DNA from: a virus
Direction: 5' to 3' (one strand)
Virus record (IMG/VR): IMGVR_UViG_3300044834_000101
Coordinates: 1 to 51,323 of that record
Length of the DNA stretch: 51,323 nt
Part shown: piece after piece, positions 21,840 through 31,577 of the stretch
Position numbering within the stretch: the first letter of the stretch is position 1
Layout: the number at the start of each line of letters is the position of its first letter
Program-made: the position numbers and the translations under genes
The notes under the pieces: model-generated
Told to the model about the DNA's origin: nothing
Seen by the model: only the letters and a program-made list of their open reading frames with translations
Databases searched by the model: none

Positions 21840-23505
21840 AGCGCCCGAACGTCGCAACCTCGACCGCGAGTTGCTGCCGGGCGTTGAGAACTTCGATCAG
21901 GTCGGCGCCGAGCCCCAGCTCGAGGCGGGTGGACACCTTCCCGGCGCTGATCGTCGCCTCGACACGCTTCAACTGAAACTCGTCGCGGCCGGGGGCGAAC
22001 CACGGCAGGTTCGGCAGGTCGGTCACCTTGATCCGGTCGATGCCGGACCGCAGCAGATAGGCGGGCTTGCGGCCGCCGCCGGGCAGCCCCACCGGGACGC
22101 TCGTTACGGCGGACCCCGACGCGCGCGCGGCACGCTCCGACAGGGCGAGCAGGAACGCGCCGTAGGTGCGGGCTGCCGCGGCGCTGCCTTCGCCCATCGT
22201 GACGGGGAGGGTGCGGTCGCCGACGTCCGTCTCGGCCAGCTCGGGCACGTCGCGGGTGACGACGACCGTGCGTGAGCCGTGGGCGCCGTCGGTGTAGCTG
22301 ACCTCCGCGCGGTTGAACAGACGGGTGAGGTCCTCCTCGACCTCGAGCTGGTCGAAGTCCCTCCGGGCGCTGTGACATGTCGCTTTCGTCGGCAGCGCCC
22401 GGAAGTCGAACGCGGGGTCGCCGCCGAACGCGCTTCGCGAAGGCCAGGTGCCCCAGTGCCAGCCGCCGGCGAGGAGCGCCTGGTCGGCGAGGATCTTCTC
22501 GGCCTCGGTCGCGTCGAACGCGACAGCATGAGGAACCTCGAACCCGGTCGCTTCCTCGACGATCCCGCGCTGGATCCCCCGCACGCGGCGCAACACGTCG
22601 CCGGCGATGTCGCTGGGCAGGAAGCGCGTCAGGCCGTGGCGGCCGACGACCGCGACGTTGGTCCAGTCCGACCGCCACTCCGAGTCGCCGGTGAACGTTC
22701 CCGTCCAGACCAGCTGGAGCAGCGCATAGACCCGGTCTGCGCTAGCCGTCGCGAGGACTCCGCTGACGCTCGTTTGGGAGATGTCGCCGGTCGTGTCGAT
22801 GCTTGAGGCGACATCGTCCGAGGACAGCACGAGCTGGGCGCCCCAGTCGGCGTTCGTGAGGAGGGTCGACCCGGTTTCCCGGTCGTCGTACGTGTAGTGC
22901 ACGGCGCCGATCGGGATGCCCTGGGCGTCGTACCACGCTTCGGCTAGGTCGTGAATTGCGCCCGCGGTGGACGACAGGCGCGTGAACGACAACACCAGCG
23001 CCGGCACGCCCTCGCCGGACGGCGCAGCCGCGACGCTGCCGGACAGCTTGTACGTCGGAACCAGGAGTGGGTCACCGAGCAGCGCTTGGCGATCCAGCGA
23101 CGGCGCCCCCCACCGGGACAGGTCGCAGTCACGCCAGATTTCGCGGACCGTCGTCTCCTTGAACTTCGCGCCGAAGCCCTCCCCGGCGATAGTGACGCCG
23201 CTGGCGCCGGCGAGCTTCCGGGCGACCCGCTGGACGCGGCCGTCGAACACCGATTCGAGCCCGAGGATCACCTGTACGCGCTCGCCGCGCTTGACGCCGC
23301 CGTCGCGGGGGAGGCCGATATGGGCGGCCTCGCAGCCGCCGGGGTCGACATTCGACCACGACAGGCCGTCCTCGACCCACGGCGTCGCGTCGTCGCGGCC
23401 GATGATCACCCTGATCGCGGGCGGCTGCGAGCCGTTGCCGACCTGCAGGTCGTACGAGGCCGCGGCCGCGGCGGACAGGTTCTGGGCAAGCAACGGAACG
23501 GTCAT
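21838..23505 (-). CDS. Minor tail/baseplate-like protein, 555 aa
   Basis: The start is taken at the ATG 23503-23505 (MTVPLLAQNLSAAAAASYDL), 9 nt after a GATAGTC element; the open frame further upstream runs antisense to the divergent tail gene. The sequence is beta-rich with VQVILGLESVFDGRVQRVAR near the N-terminus, resembling baseplate hub/tail-associated proteins encoded downstream of the tape measure in actinophages. No lytic domain is visible. Identification is mostly by position and fold pattern. Confidence 0.65.
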   Translation of the reverse strand: MTVPLLAQNLSAAAAASYDLQVGNGSQPPAIRVIIGRDDATPWVEDGLSWSNVDPGGCEAAHIGLPRDGGVKRGERVQVILGLESVFDGRVQRVARKLAGASGVTIAGEGFGAKFKETTVREIWRDCDLSRWGAPSLDRQALLGDPLLVPTYKLSGSVAAAPSGEGVPALVLSFTRLSSTAGAIHDLAEAWYDAQGIPIGAVHYTYDDRETGSTLLTNADWGAQLVLSSDDVASSIDTTGDISQTSVSGVLATASADRVYALLQLVWTGTFTGDSEWRSDWTNVAVVGRHGLTRFLPSDIAGDVLRRVRGIQRGIVEEATGFEVPHAVAFDATEAEKILADQALLAGGWHWGTWPSRSAFGGDPAFDFRALPTKATCHSARRDFDQLEVEEDLTRLFNRAEVSYTDGAHGSRTVVVTRDVPELAETDVGDRTLPVTMGEGSAAAARTYGAFLLALSERAARASGSAVTSVPVGLPGGGRKPAYLLRSGIDRIKVTDLPNLPWFAPGRDEFQLKRVEATISAGKVSTRLELGLGADLIEVLNARQQLAVEVATFGR

Positions 23506-23514
23506 CGCCCCGGC

Positions 23515-23521
23515 GACTATC
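23515..23521 (-). promoter_or_regulatory. GATAGTC late-start element (minor tail gene)
   Basis: It lies 9 nt before the minor-tail ATG, the widest spacing seen. It shares a 57-nt divergent intergenic region with the plus-strand copy. Confidence 0.55.
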
Positions 23522-23548
23522 CAGTTCAGAAGCCCTACCGCCAGGACC

Positions 23549-23555
23549 GATAGTC
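23549..23555 (+). promoter_or_regulatory. GATAGTC late-start element on the plus strand
   Basis: It stands 7 nt before the ATG of the only plus-strand structural gene. The element follows the orientation of the gene, which argues that it is functional rather than a strand-composition effect. Confidence 0.65.
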
Positions 23556-23562
23556 GCGGCCA

Positions 23563-25566
23563 ATGGCGGACTTCACCTTCCAGGTCGGCAGCCTCGACCT
23601 GACCGACTATGTGCGCGTGCAGCCCGGCGAGGGCCTCGAGCCCTACGACCCCGACGCGGTCGCGCCCGCGTTCACCGACAATCCGATCGCGGAGGGCGGC
23701 CAGCTCACCAACGAGCGGGTGTCGATCGAGGAGCGCGTCTTCCCGCTGATCATGAACAACGGCAGCGTCCCTCAGCTGAGGGCGCTGGAGCAGCAGCTCA
23801 ACCGCGAGCTGGCCCGCACGCCGCTGCAGGTGCTGTGGAAGCCGCCCGGCGGCACCCACACGATCTACGACCTCGAGGCGGGCCGGTTCGAGCCGAACTA
23901 CAACTACTACCGCGACCGCAAGGGCTGGAACGCCGGCCAGCTGCGGCTATGGACGCAGCCGTATGGGCACGGCGGAACGCAACGTGTGGTGGCCACGGCA
24001 GCCGGGACCGGGGCGGCCATGGTGCTGCTGCTGCCTTCCCCGATCTTGGGCGACGTGTCCGCGCGACCTGTGGTGAGGCTGCAACAGGGATCTCAGATCG
24101 GCCCGTACGGCCGAGTGCTCGCGGTCGCGGCCCTTCCCGATGCGTCCTATCGGGCGCTGATTCCCGCCGCGAGCCTGAACGCGGCGACCGTCATCGGCGC
24201 GTCGGGGGCGCACGCGAGCCAGTACGCCCGCATGCGCGTGCTGGGCGCCAATCCGGAGATCAGCGCGACCTTTTCGATGGGGGCCGCGTCGCTCTATGCC
24301 GGCCGGTCGCATCGAATCCTGGCCGTGGCGCGCGGGGACTACCAGCTGTACGCGGTCGACCACAGCAAGCAGATCATTGGGCCGGGTGCGGTGGCGTCGG
24401 TGTCTCGCGACGGCGGCTGGGGTGTCGTCGACCTCGGGGTGTGGCATCCGCCGCGAGACCCGGCGCTGGCGACCATCACGCTCGGGCTTGCTGCCGGACC
24501 GGCGTCATACCGGTGGCACCAGGCAGCGCCGTCTCCTTTCATCGACGCGGTCCAGGTCACGGCGGTGTTCGTGGCGCCGGAGGACTCAGCGGTGGTCGTG
24601 CTCGACAAGGAACTCGGCCTAGGCGACCTGCTCGACTCGGATTCGTTCGACAGCCTGGGCCCGGGGGACGTAGATCGGCCTCTCACGGACACCTTCGCAC
24701 GCCTCGGCGGCCAGTGGGCGCTGCCGCCGATCGCGGCGATGGGTTCCCTCCCGCTGCAGCTGGTGGGCGCATCGCAAAGCGCTCGGGCTGTGATGGCGAC
24801 GACGCAGGAGATGCGAACGCTGGCGAACACGATCCTGAGCGTTCCGTCCCACGACCTGGCGGCGGTCGAGGCGCTGTTCTCGGTGGGGAGCCAGCCGATC
24901 TTCGGGCGTCCGAGCGTGATGGTGGGCGTCCATGTCTGCTCGGCTTCGGCGGTGTTGCCGGGCGGGACGATTTTCTCGGGAGGGGCCGTCGAGCTCATCG
25001 GGAACGGGTCCGGGGCGGTGCTTCAGTCGTTCTCTCTCCTCGGAGACACCAGGGACTCCAGCAGCCCCGCCACGGGGGTCTTCCTCTCATCCCGAGCGCT
25101 CAACTCCTTCAAGCTGACGTATCCGCGCAACAGCGGCGGGAACTCCTTCCTCGTGCAGCTCGAGGCCGGCGGGAGCGTGCACGCTTCGATCATGATGCCC
25201 GGCGGAGCCGCCGCGCCCGCCGATCTCTTCGGAGTACAGGTCCGCGCGACGACAGCAGCCACGGGAGGCTGGGTGCCCGGCTGCGACGCGGTCCGGGCTG
25301 TAAGCATCCCGAAGGCCGTCGCGTCATCGCATTTGCCGAACGACCGGTACGTCGTCGATGAGGTCACAGGGTCGCGGCGGCGGGAGACGGCGGCGTCGGT
25401 GTGGAGCCGCGACCTCGCGTTCGACGCGCGAGGCGGCGACCTCCGGCTCGGGCCGGGGACGGCCGCGGCAGTCGCGGTACTCGCGATGCCGTTCGACGAG
25501 GGCATCGCGAACGACACGCTGGCGGTCGAGGTTTCCGCGGGCGAGCGTTTCCGGTTCGCGCGCTAG
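23563..25566 (+). CDS. Tail protein (distal-tail-like N-terminus), plus strand
   Basis: A 667-aa protein starting MADFTFQVGSLDLTDYVRVQ. The first 140 residues (LDLTDYVRVQ...NERVSIEERVFPLIMNNG... LQVLWKPPGGTHTIYDLEAG) resemble the N-terminal domain of siphovirus distal tail/minor tail proteins. The rest is beta-rich and may be a receptor-binding or jelly-roll region. It sits between the tape measure and the other tail gene but is inverted relative to both. It ends 39 nt from the tape-measure stop, with no strong terminator in between. Confidence 0.7.
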   Translation: MADFTFQVGSLDLTDYVRVQPGEGLEPYDPDAVAPAFTDNPIAEGGQLTNERVSIEERVFPLIMNNGSVPQLRALEQQLNRELARTPLQVLWKPPGGTHTIYDLEAGRFEPNYNYYRDRKGWNAGQLRLWTQPYGHGGTQRVVATAAGTGAAMVLLLPSPILGDVSARPVVRLQQGSQIGPYGRVLAVAALPDASYRALIPAASLNAATVIGASGAHASQYARMRVLGANPEISATFSMGAASLYAGRSHRILAVARGDYQLYAVDHSKQIIGPGAVASVSRDGGWGVVDLGVWHPPRDPALATITLGLAAGPASYRWHQAAPSPFIDAVQVTAVFVAPEDSAVVVLDKELGLGDLLDSDSFDSLGPGDVDRPLTDTFARLGGQWALPPIAAMGSLPLQLVGASQSARAVMATTQEMRTLANTILSVPSHDLAAVEALFSVGSQPIFGRPSVMVGVHVCSASAVLPGGTIFSGGAVELIGNGSGAVLQSFSLLGDTRDSSSPATGVFLSSRALNSFKLTYPRNSGGNSFLVQLEAGGSVHASIMMPGGAAAPADLFGVQVRATTAATGGWVPGCDAVRAVSIPKAVASSHLPNDRYVVDEVTGSRRRETAASVWSRDLAFDARGGDLRLGPGTAAAVAVLAMPFDEGIANDTLAVEVSAGERFRFAR

Positions 25567-25605
25567 CGCGCCGTCACTGGGTCGATCGCGAGTCGGGCAG
25601 CAGGG

Positions 25606-28600
25606 TTAGGCTCGACCGGGAGCGCGCCTGAGGCTGCGCGAGCGGAACTCTACGTTTTCCTTGTGCTTCGCGATCTGGCCGTCGACCATCACCTTCACGT
25701 CGCCGAGGAACCGTGCACTGTCGCCCTCCAGAATGACCGTCACCTCGGGGGCGGAACGCGCCGCGAACTGGGAGCCGAACGCGCCGCTCGGGTCGGGGAT
25801 GATCGCCTCGTCGCGGTGCACGACGGCGAGGCCGGTCGCCTGGACGCGGGCGGTGCCCTGCGCGAACCGGCCGACGAGCGGCGCGACGCCCTTGAACACG
25901 TCGAAACGGGCGTCGGAGATGGCTGCCTTGCGCAGCGCATCGTCGCGCTGCTGGCGCATCACGTCGGCGATCGAGCCGCCGTCGTCGCCGGAGGGCTTCG
26001 TCGCACCCTCGCGCAGCAACGCGACGACCACCTGGTTCTGGGCCGACCATTCGGTCTTCAGCGCACCGGGCCGCAGCGACTGGCCGACGGCAGCGATCTG
26101 GCTGTAGAGGGTGCCGTCGCGGAGCTGCTCGGCGCCGCCAGCTTCGCCGGGGGTGCCGAGCACGCCGAGTGCGCTGCGGAGCAGCGACCCGTCGGCCGGG
26201 TTGCGGAACGCGCCGGCGGTCGTTCCGGTGACGAACGAGTTGTCGGCCTCAAGGGCGGGGATCTCGCGCTGGTTGATCTGCTCCATCTCCCGCTGCCAAC
26301 GGAGCCGGTTTTCGCGCTCGTGCTTGCCGGGCGACTTCTTCTTGTCGACCTTCTCGATCGCCTCGCGCAGCTGCTTGGCGCGGGCGTGCTTGGCCTTGAG
26401 CTTCCGGACGTTCTCCTCGACGCGCTTGCGTAGCCGGGCGATGAACGCCCGCAACTCGTCGATCTTCTCCCGCAGCCGCGGCAGGATGATGTCGCGCAGC
26501 AGCTTGACCATCCCGCCGCTCGCGCCGTCGTCGCCGCCGACCAGCCCGCGGATCCCCGACTTGCGGGCGACGAGGTCGTCGAGCTCTGCCTGGGTCAGCA
26601 CGTCGTCGGACCGGTACTGCTCCTCGAGGATGCCGTAATCGGCGTCGTCGTCCTCGATCTTCGTGCGCTGCCCCTCGACGAACCTGATGAACCCGTCCTC
26701 GAGCGCGAACGACGCGACACGCTTATCGAGGCGTCGCTGGCCCTTCGCCTGCTTCCCAAGCCCGGCCTTGCGGCGCTGCTTGAGCGTCCTAAGCCGGTCG
26801 CGCGCCTCACGCAACTGGCGCTTGAGCTTCTTGCTGTCCTTGTCGCCCGACAGCTTCTCGCGGGCCTTCTTGACGGTCTTCGTCTGCCGCTCGATTTCGC
26901 TCTCTGATGGGGTGCCTCGTCCGACCGGCACGTTGGCGTTGCCGGACTGTCCGGAGAGGTGCCGGATCGACTCGGCCATCATGGCGGCGCGCTGCTGGTA
27001 GCCCGCCCCGCCCGGGTGGATGCCCATGCTGTCGAGCTGCCCGTGGAACTGGCCCGCCCAGTCGACGAGGTTCAGGCCGCCCATGCCGCGCAACATCCGG
27101 TTCTTGTGATCGGCGTCCGGGCCGTTCACGGTCGCCATGACGAGCGGCCGGCCGTGCATCGACGCGCGCGCCTTCGAGATGCTGTTCCGCAACACGTTGG
27201 CGTTCTCGTCGTTGGTTCCGAGGTCGAACACCGCGGCGTCGTGCTGCTTGCCCAGCAGCCCGGCGAGGACGTTCGCGCCTTCGGGGGAGCCGCGGCTGAC
27301 CTTTACGTCGGCGTTGATCCCGACCTTCGGCAGGAGGTGGCGCAGCGGGCCGATGGTGCCGACGCCGAGGCTGTCGCCGACGTAGGCGAGTTTGTTGACG
27401 AGACCGCCGCTGGCGTACCAGTTGTGCGCGTCGTGGAACTGGCGGGCGGCGGTGGGGTTGCCGTAGCGAGCGAGAATGTACTTCGCCATCGACCAAATCT
27501 GCTGGTCCATGGTGGGGTTGACCCGCGGGTCCGACCCGGGCCCGTACTTGCCCCAGTTGAAGTCGAGGAACTGGCCGCGTAGCCGTGCGGTCGACGTCGG
27601 GTTGACGAGGTTCGTGCCGTGCGACGACTCGCGCCGGTCGATCTCCCACCAGTCCGCGAAGTTCCAGCCGTGCTTCGCGGAGATCTGCTTCATAAGCGCC
27701 GCGCCGTTCCCGGTGATGTCGGTGGCCTTGCCGCCGGTCGGGAAGAACCCCGCGCCGCCGCCTCCCCCCACGCCGGGCATCGATCCGGCGAGGGCCTCGA
27801 GCCTTTTCTGGCCCGCGGCGCGCACGGCGCTGATGGCACCCTGCACAATCGCGGGCAGGGCGCCGGAGCCGGCGACCTTCAGCCCGCCGAGGTTTCCCAT
27901 GGTGCCGCTACCGGCGCCGCCGATCAGGGCGGCGACCCTCTCGGGGCTAAAGGCGAAAAGGCGCTGCAGCGCGATGTGGATGTGGTCGAAGTGGTTGCCG
28001 TAGCCCGGAGCGTCAGTGCGGTAGATCTCCTGCTTGAGGGCCGGCGGCCCCGACACGGCGGGCGGCGAGAAGCTGGTGTGGCCGAGCACGTGGGCGATCC
28101 ACTGCGCCGCCCTGTCCATCTGCGGCGTCGGCTGACCGTCGGCCGAGTTGGACGCGTCGATCGCCTGGCCGGTGCTGTGGTCCGAGATGTTGCCGCTGAC
28201 CGTGCGCAGGTTGTGGTCGTCCTTACCGGCGGTGACCTGCAGCCCGAACTGCCGCGCCAGCACGTTTGCGAGGGGCGTGAAGCCCGCGCCGGAGCCGTGC
28301 GGGCCGGTGAAGCCGCCCTGCTGGAACCTCGGCGCGACCCCGAAGTTGATGTGGTCGAGGACGTCGCGGCCGACCTTCTTGACCGCGTTGCGGTTCAGCA
28401 CGTACTCGTCGCGCTCGAGCAGCGCCGGGATGGAGTCGCCGGTCGGGGCGCCGCCGAAGATCGGACCGCCGCGCTGGTGGCCGCCAAGCGTCTCGGGGGA
28501 CTTGCCGGTAAGCGGGTCGCGACGCTCACCGGCGGCGGTGAGGTTGAGCGACCGGCGGATCTGGGCGTCGGTGAAACCGAACGCCCGCATCTCGTCGGCC

Positions 28601-31554
28601 ATCAGCGACTTGATCGCGGCCATGCCCTCCGCGGTGACGCCCTTGGCGTTCCGCATGGTCCGCGCGATCGTGCTCTCCATGCGGTTGAAGTTGTCGCTCA
28701 GCTTGGCGCTGGCGCCCTCGGAGTGCGTCTCGATCAGGCGGCGCATCTCGCGGCTGGCCTGGCCGGTGTTGATGACGCCGTCGTCGAGCAGCCGCTTGAC
28801 GTTGCGCATCGCGAGCCGGAAGTTCTTGGACACCGCCTCCTGCCCAGTCTTGGAGTGCAGGTCCAGGTTCTGTGCGAGCAGCTTGAAGTTGGCGTTGGCG
28901 GTCTCGCGGAGCTGCTTGAGGGAGGTGTCGGACCCCTGCTTGAGCCGCGAGAAGTTCGCCTCGATGCGGTCGAGGTCGGCGCCACTGACCGCGACGCGCA
29001 ACACGACCCGCTTGCCAAAGATGCTTTCGGCCTGGCCGCGGACACGACGCAGCTTGTCCAACTGGCCCTTGGTCTTGTCGTTCAGCCCGGCTTCGGGATC
29101 CACCTCGCGGGTAGCGGTGGTGCGCGGCGCGAGGGGGACAGTGCGCGGCTTCTCCTCCTCGACGCCCTTGAGGATGTCGTCGCGGATCTTGCGGCCCTTG
29201 GCTGCGTAGTCGACCGCCCCGACGCCGATCGCCCCGGCGAGGAAGTTCGAGAGCTTGCCGCCGAAGTCGGCCTGGCGGGACTTGTCGCCGAACGCCGACG
29301 TCGCGCCGGTTAGCAGCGAGACGCCGATGCCGATCAGGCCGGCGCGCTTGGCGAGCGGCGCGAGCTTTGACAGCAGGCCGCCGGCGGCGGCGCCGCCGAG
29401 CGCCCCCTTTCCGACGTCGCCGGCGACCGTGGCGACCCCGCCCTTCGGTGCCTGCGGGCCACGGCTGACGGCGGCGCCGCCCGCGCCGGTCGCGACGGCC
29501 GTGACCGCCGACGAGGCGGCAATTCCCTTCCACAGCGTCGACAGCCGTTCCGCGGCACTGACGGCGCCGGCCCACTTGAGGCCCTTCCAGACGCCGGCGA
29601 CGGTGATCATGTTCGCGGTGAAGCCGCCCAGCCCGGGCGTGTCGAGCAACGCGCGCAGGACGTCGGAGAACATGCGGGCCAGGTCGACGAGCACCGTGAG
29701 GGCGCCGGTGGGGCCCATCAGCACTTCCATCGTCTTCGCGAGCGAGACGACGAGGTCGACGATGTGCGGCCCGAACGCCTGCGTCATGCCGGACACGAGC
29801 GACTCGAGCGCGGGCAGCACCTCGGTGCGGATGGAGCGCACCAGGTCGACGGCGCCCTTCTCGGTGCCGAGCCGGAAGAACGCCTTCGTGATGTCGCCGA
29901 GCAGCCGGCCGGTCTCGAAGATCAGCGGCCGGGCGTCCTCGAAATACTGCCGGATCGTGTTCTTGCCGCTCGCGGACTCGGTCCACTGCCGGAACTCCCG
30001 GGCGCTGTCGCGCAGCGCGCCGAGGATTTCGTCGCCGAGCGGCTTGCCGAGCCGGACGATGTTGAAAATCGCCCTACCGAAGTCCCAGACCATCGGGCCG
30101 ACGACCTCGAGCGTCTGGCGCGTTTCGCGGAAGAAGTCGCGGATCGCGCCTGACTCCCGCGCCGCCCGGACCTCTTCGGACGCCATGGCGGACAGCCGCT
30201 CGACCGTCTTCGTCATCCACCCGACGAACGGGCCGGCCTCGACCATGATGTCGCGCAGCACGTTCGTCCAGCTGAGCCCGGCGTCGCCGAGCCGCTCGAT
30301 CGTCTGGGCGTTGCGGCGCCCAACGGTTTCGAGGTCGCGGCCGAACGCCTTCGAGCCGACCAGGTCGCCCGCCCGCTCGGCGAGGTCGCCCATCTCGTCG
30401 GCGGTCAGGCCGATGACGTTCCGCAGCGGAGCGAAGTTCTTGAGCGCCGCCCGGATGCCGCGCTCGGCGCCGGGCAACAGCCCGTCGGCCGCGACCTTCC
30501 GCAGATCGTCGAGGTGCGGCTTGAGGGAGATCAGGAACCGGGCGAACCGCTGCCCGGACGCCGGCAGCTTGTCGAACTCCGACGCGACCTTCGCAGCAGC
30601 GGCAGACTGGGCGGTCGCGCCGTCCGTAGCCTCCTTCTCCGCCCTCGTGAGGTCGCGGACGGCTTCGGTCAAGGACCGTACGGCGTCGGCGCGCTGGCGG
30701 CGCGCCGCGACGACCTGCGGCATGCCTCGTACCCCGCCCCTGCCATCGGCCTCGGCGAGGTCGGCGCGTTCGCGTCGAACCTGGGTCCGGGTGGACTCCA
30801 GCTCCTCGCGTGCCTCCTTGACACGCAGGCGGGCGTCGGCCAGCTGGTTCGCGTCGCCGCCCTCGCGGCGCAGACGCGCGAGCTCGTTCTCCGCCTCTTG
30901 CAGCGACAGCTTCGACCGCGCCTCCGTCGCCGCGCCGCGCTCGACAGCCTCGCGCATGTCCTCCAGCTCACGGCGAGCGTCCTTGCGCGCGGACGTGAGG
31001 TCCTCCTGGGCGATCTTCGCCTGGCGCTGAGCCGCCGCCAGCGACAGCTTGGCCGTGCGCACCCGCTCGGTCGCGGCGGCCTGCTGGCCGAGGGTGTCAG
31101 TCGCCACCTTCGCGGCCTGCTGCTGCTCACCAATCGCGGCCTTGACCGCGGCCGCCACACCGGTCGTCGCGAGCCCGAGCGTCAGCGCCCCCTGCGCGGC
31201 GGCGCCGAACAGCGCGGGCAGCGCCACAAGCGTCCCCGCGAGCGGCGCGAGCGCCCCGGTGAGCGCGGCCGCGCCCGCGGCGGCTCCGGAAAGCGCCTGC
31301 GCGGCAAGCCCGGCGCCTGTGATCATCGCCGGCCAGCGGATCGCGGCGATCGTGTTCCGCAGCAGCGTCGCGTTGCGGTTGACCGACATGAGCGACCGGC
31401 CCAGCGACGCGTTGCCGCGCACCGCGACGGCGGACCGGCGGTTCGCCCGGTCGACCTCGTGGTCTACGCCACGGATCGCGGCGGCCGCAGCTGCGGCCGC
31501 CTGGACCAGGTCCTTCGAGTCGCCGGTGATCTCCAGCCGGATGCGCTCAGCCAT
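25606..31554 (-). CDS. Tape measure protein with three peptidoglycan-active-looking domains
   Basis: A 1982-aa protein. Residues 1-1000 are mostly helical with coiled coils and a hydrophobic stretch (about 80-140), as expected for a tail-length ruler. Residues about 1100-1200 look like a VanY/M15 zinc peptidase (SDHSTGQAIDASN ... FDHIHIAL). Residues about 1280-1370 resemble a transglycosylase, with the Glu in EIDRRESSHGTN. Residues about 1385-1530 resemble an SGNH/GDSL hydrolase: YVGDSLGVG, FDLGTNDEN and GIHPGGAGY supply the blocks with Ser, Asn and His. More coiled coil follows to the end. It is likely to open the cell wall during DNA entry. It starts 7 nt after a GATAGTC element. Confidence 0.9.
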   Translation of the reverse strand: MAERIRLEITGDSKDLVQAAAAAAAAIRGVDHEVDRANRRSAVAVRGNASLGRSLMSVNRNATLLRNTIAAIRWPAMITGAGLAAQALSGAAAGAAALTGALAPLAGTLVALPALFGAAAQGALTLGLATTGVAAAVKAAIGEQQQAAKVATDTLGQQAAATERVRTAKLSLAAAQRQAKIAQEDLTSARKDARRELEDMREAVERGAATEARSKLSLQEAENELARLRREGGDANQLADARLRVKEAREELESTRTQVRRERADLAEADGRGGVRGMPQVVAARRQRADAVRSLTEAVRDLTRAEKEATDGATAQSAAAAKVASEFDKLPASGQRFARFLISLKPHLDDLRKVAADGLLPGAERGIRAALKNFAPLRNVIGLTADEMGDLAERAGDLVGSKAFGRDLETVGRRNAQTIERLGDAGLSWTNVLRDIMVEAGPFVGWMTKTVERLSAMASEEVRAARESGAIRDFFRETRQTLEVVGPMVWDFGRAIFNIVRLGKPLGDEILGALRDSAREFRQWTESASGKNTIRQYFEDARPLIFETGRLLGDITKAFFRLGTEKGAVDLVRSIRTEVLPALESLVSGMTQAFGPHIVDLVVSLAKTMEVLMGPTGALTVLVDLARMFSDVLRALLDTPGLGGFTANMITVAGVWKGLKWAGAVSAAERLSTLWKGIAASSAVTAVATGAGGAAVSRGPQAPKGGVATVAGDVGKGALGGAAAGGLLSKLAPLAKRAGLIGIGVSLLTGATSAFGDKSRQADFGGKLSNFLAGAIGVGAVDYAAKGRKIRDDILKGVEEEKPRTVPLAPRTTATREVDPEAGLNDKTKGQLDKLRRVRGQAESIFGKRVVLRVAVSGADLDRIEANFSRLKQGSDTSLKQLRETANANFKLLAQNLDLHSKTGQEAVSKNFRLAMRNVKRLLDDGVINTGQASREMRRLIETHSEGASAKLSDNFNRMESTIARTMRNAKGVTAEGMAAIKSLMADEMRAFGFTDAQIRRSLNLTAAGERRDPLTGKSPETLGGHQRGGPIFGGAPTGDSIPALLERDEYVLNRNAVKKVGRDVLDHINFGVAPRFQQGGFTGPHGSGAGFTPLANVLARQFGLQVTAGKDDHNLRTVSGNISDHSTGQAIDASNSADGQPTPQMDRAAQWIAHVLGHTSFSPPAVSGPPALKQEIYRTDAPGYGNHFDHIHIALQRLFAFSPERVAALIGGAGSGTMGNLGGLKVAGSGALPAIVQGAISAVRAAGQKRLEALAGSMPGVGGGGGAGFFPTGGKATDITGNGAALMKQISAKHGWNFADWWEIDRRESSHGTNLVNPTSTARLRGQFLDFNWGKYGPGSDPRVNPTMDQQIWSMAKYILARYGNPTAARQFHDAHNWYASGGLVNKLAYVGDSLGVGTIGPLRHLLPKVGINADVKVSRGSPEGANVLAGLLGKQHDAAVFDLGTNDENANVLRNSISKARASMHGRPLVMATVNGPDADHKNRMLRGMGGLNLVDWAGQFHGQLDSMGIHPGGAGYQQRAAMMAESIRHLSGQSGNANVPVGRGTPSESEIERQTKTVKKAREKLSGDKDSKKLKRQLREARDRLRTLKQRRKAGLGKQAKGQRRLDKRVASFALEDGFIRFVEGQRTKIEDDDADYGILEEQYRSDDVLTQAELDDLVARKSGIRGLVGGDDGASGGMVKLLRDIILPRLREKIDELRAFIARLRKRVEENVRKLKAKHARAKQLREAIEKVDKKKSPGKHERENRLRWQREMEQINQREIPALEADNSFVTGTTAGAFRNPADGSLLRSALGVLGTPGEAGGAEQLRDGTLYSQIAAVGQSLRPGALKTEWSAQNQVVVALLREGATKPSGDDGGSIADVMRQQRDDALRKAAISDARFDVFKGVAPLVGRFAQGTARVQATGLAVVHRDEAIIPDPSGAFGSQFAARSAPEVTVILEGDSARFLGDVKVMVDGQIAKHKENVEFRSRSLRRAPGRA

Positions 31555-31561
31555 CCGGCGC

Positions 31562-31568
31562 GACTATC
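31562..31568 (-). promoter_or_regulatory. GATAGTC late-start element (tape measure)
   Basis: It ends 7 nt before the tape-measure ATG, just after the TAG that closes the frameshifted chaperone. No Shine-Dalgarno is present. Confidence 0.65.
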
Positions 31569-31577
31569 CGGTCGGGT

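Noticed and set aside
23599-23610. GACTATG inside the plus-strand tail gene resembling the late element
   Set aside because: It is coding (DYV), lacks the full GATAGTC sequence on either strand, and no start codon follows at the right distance.
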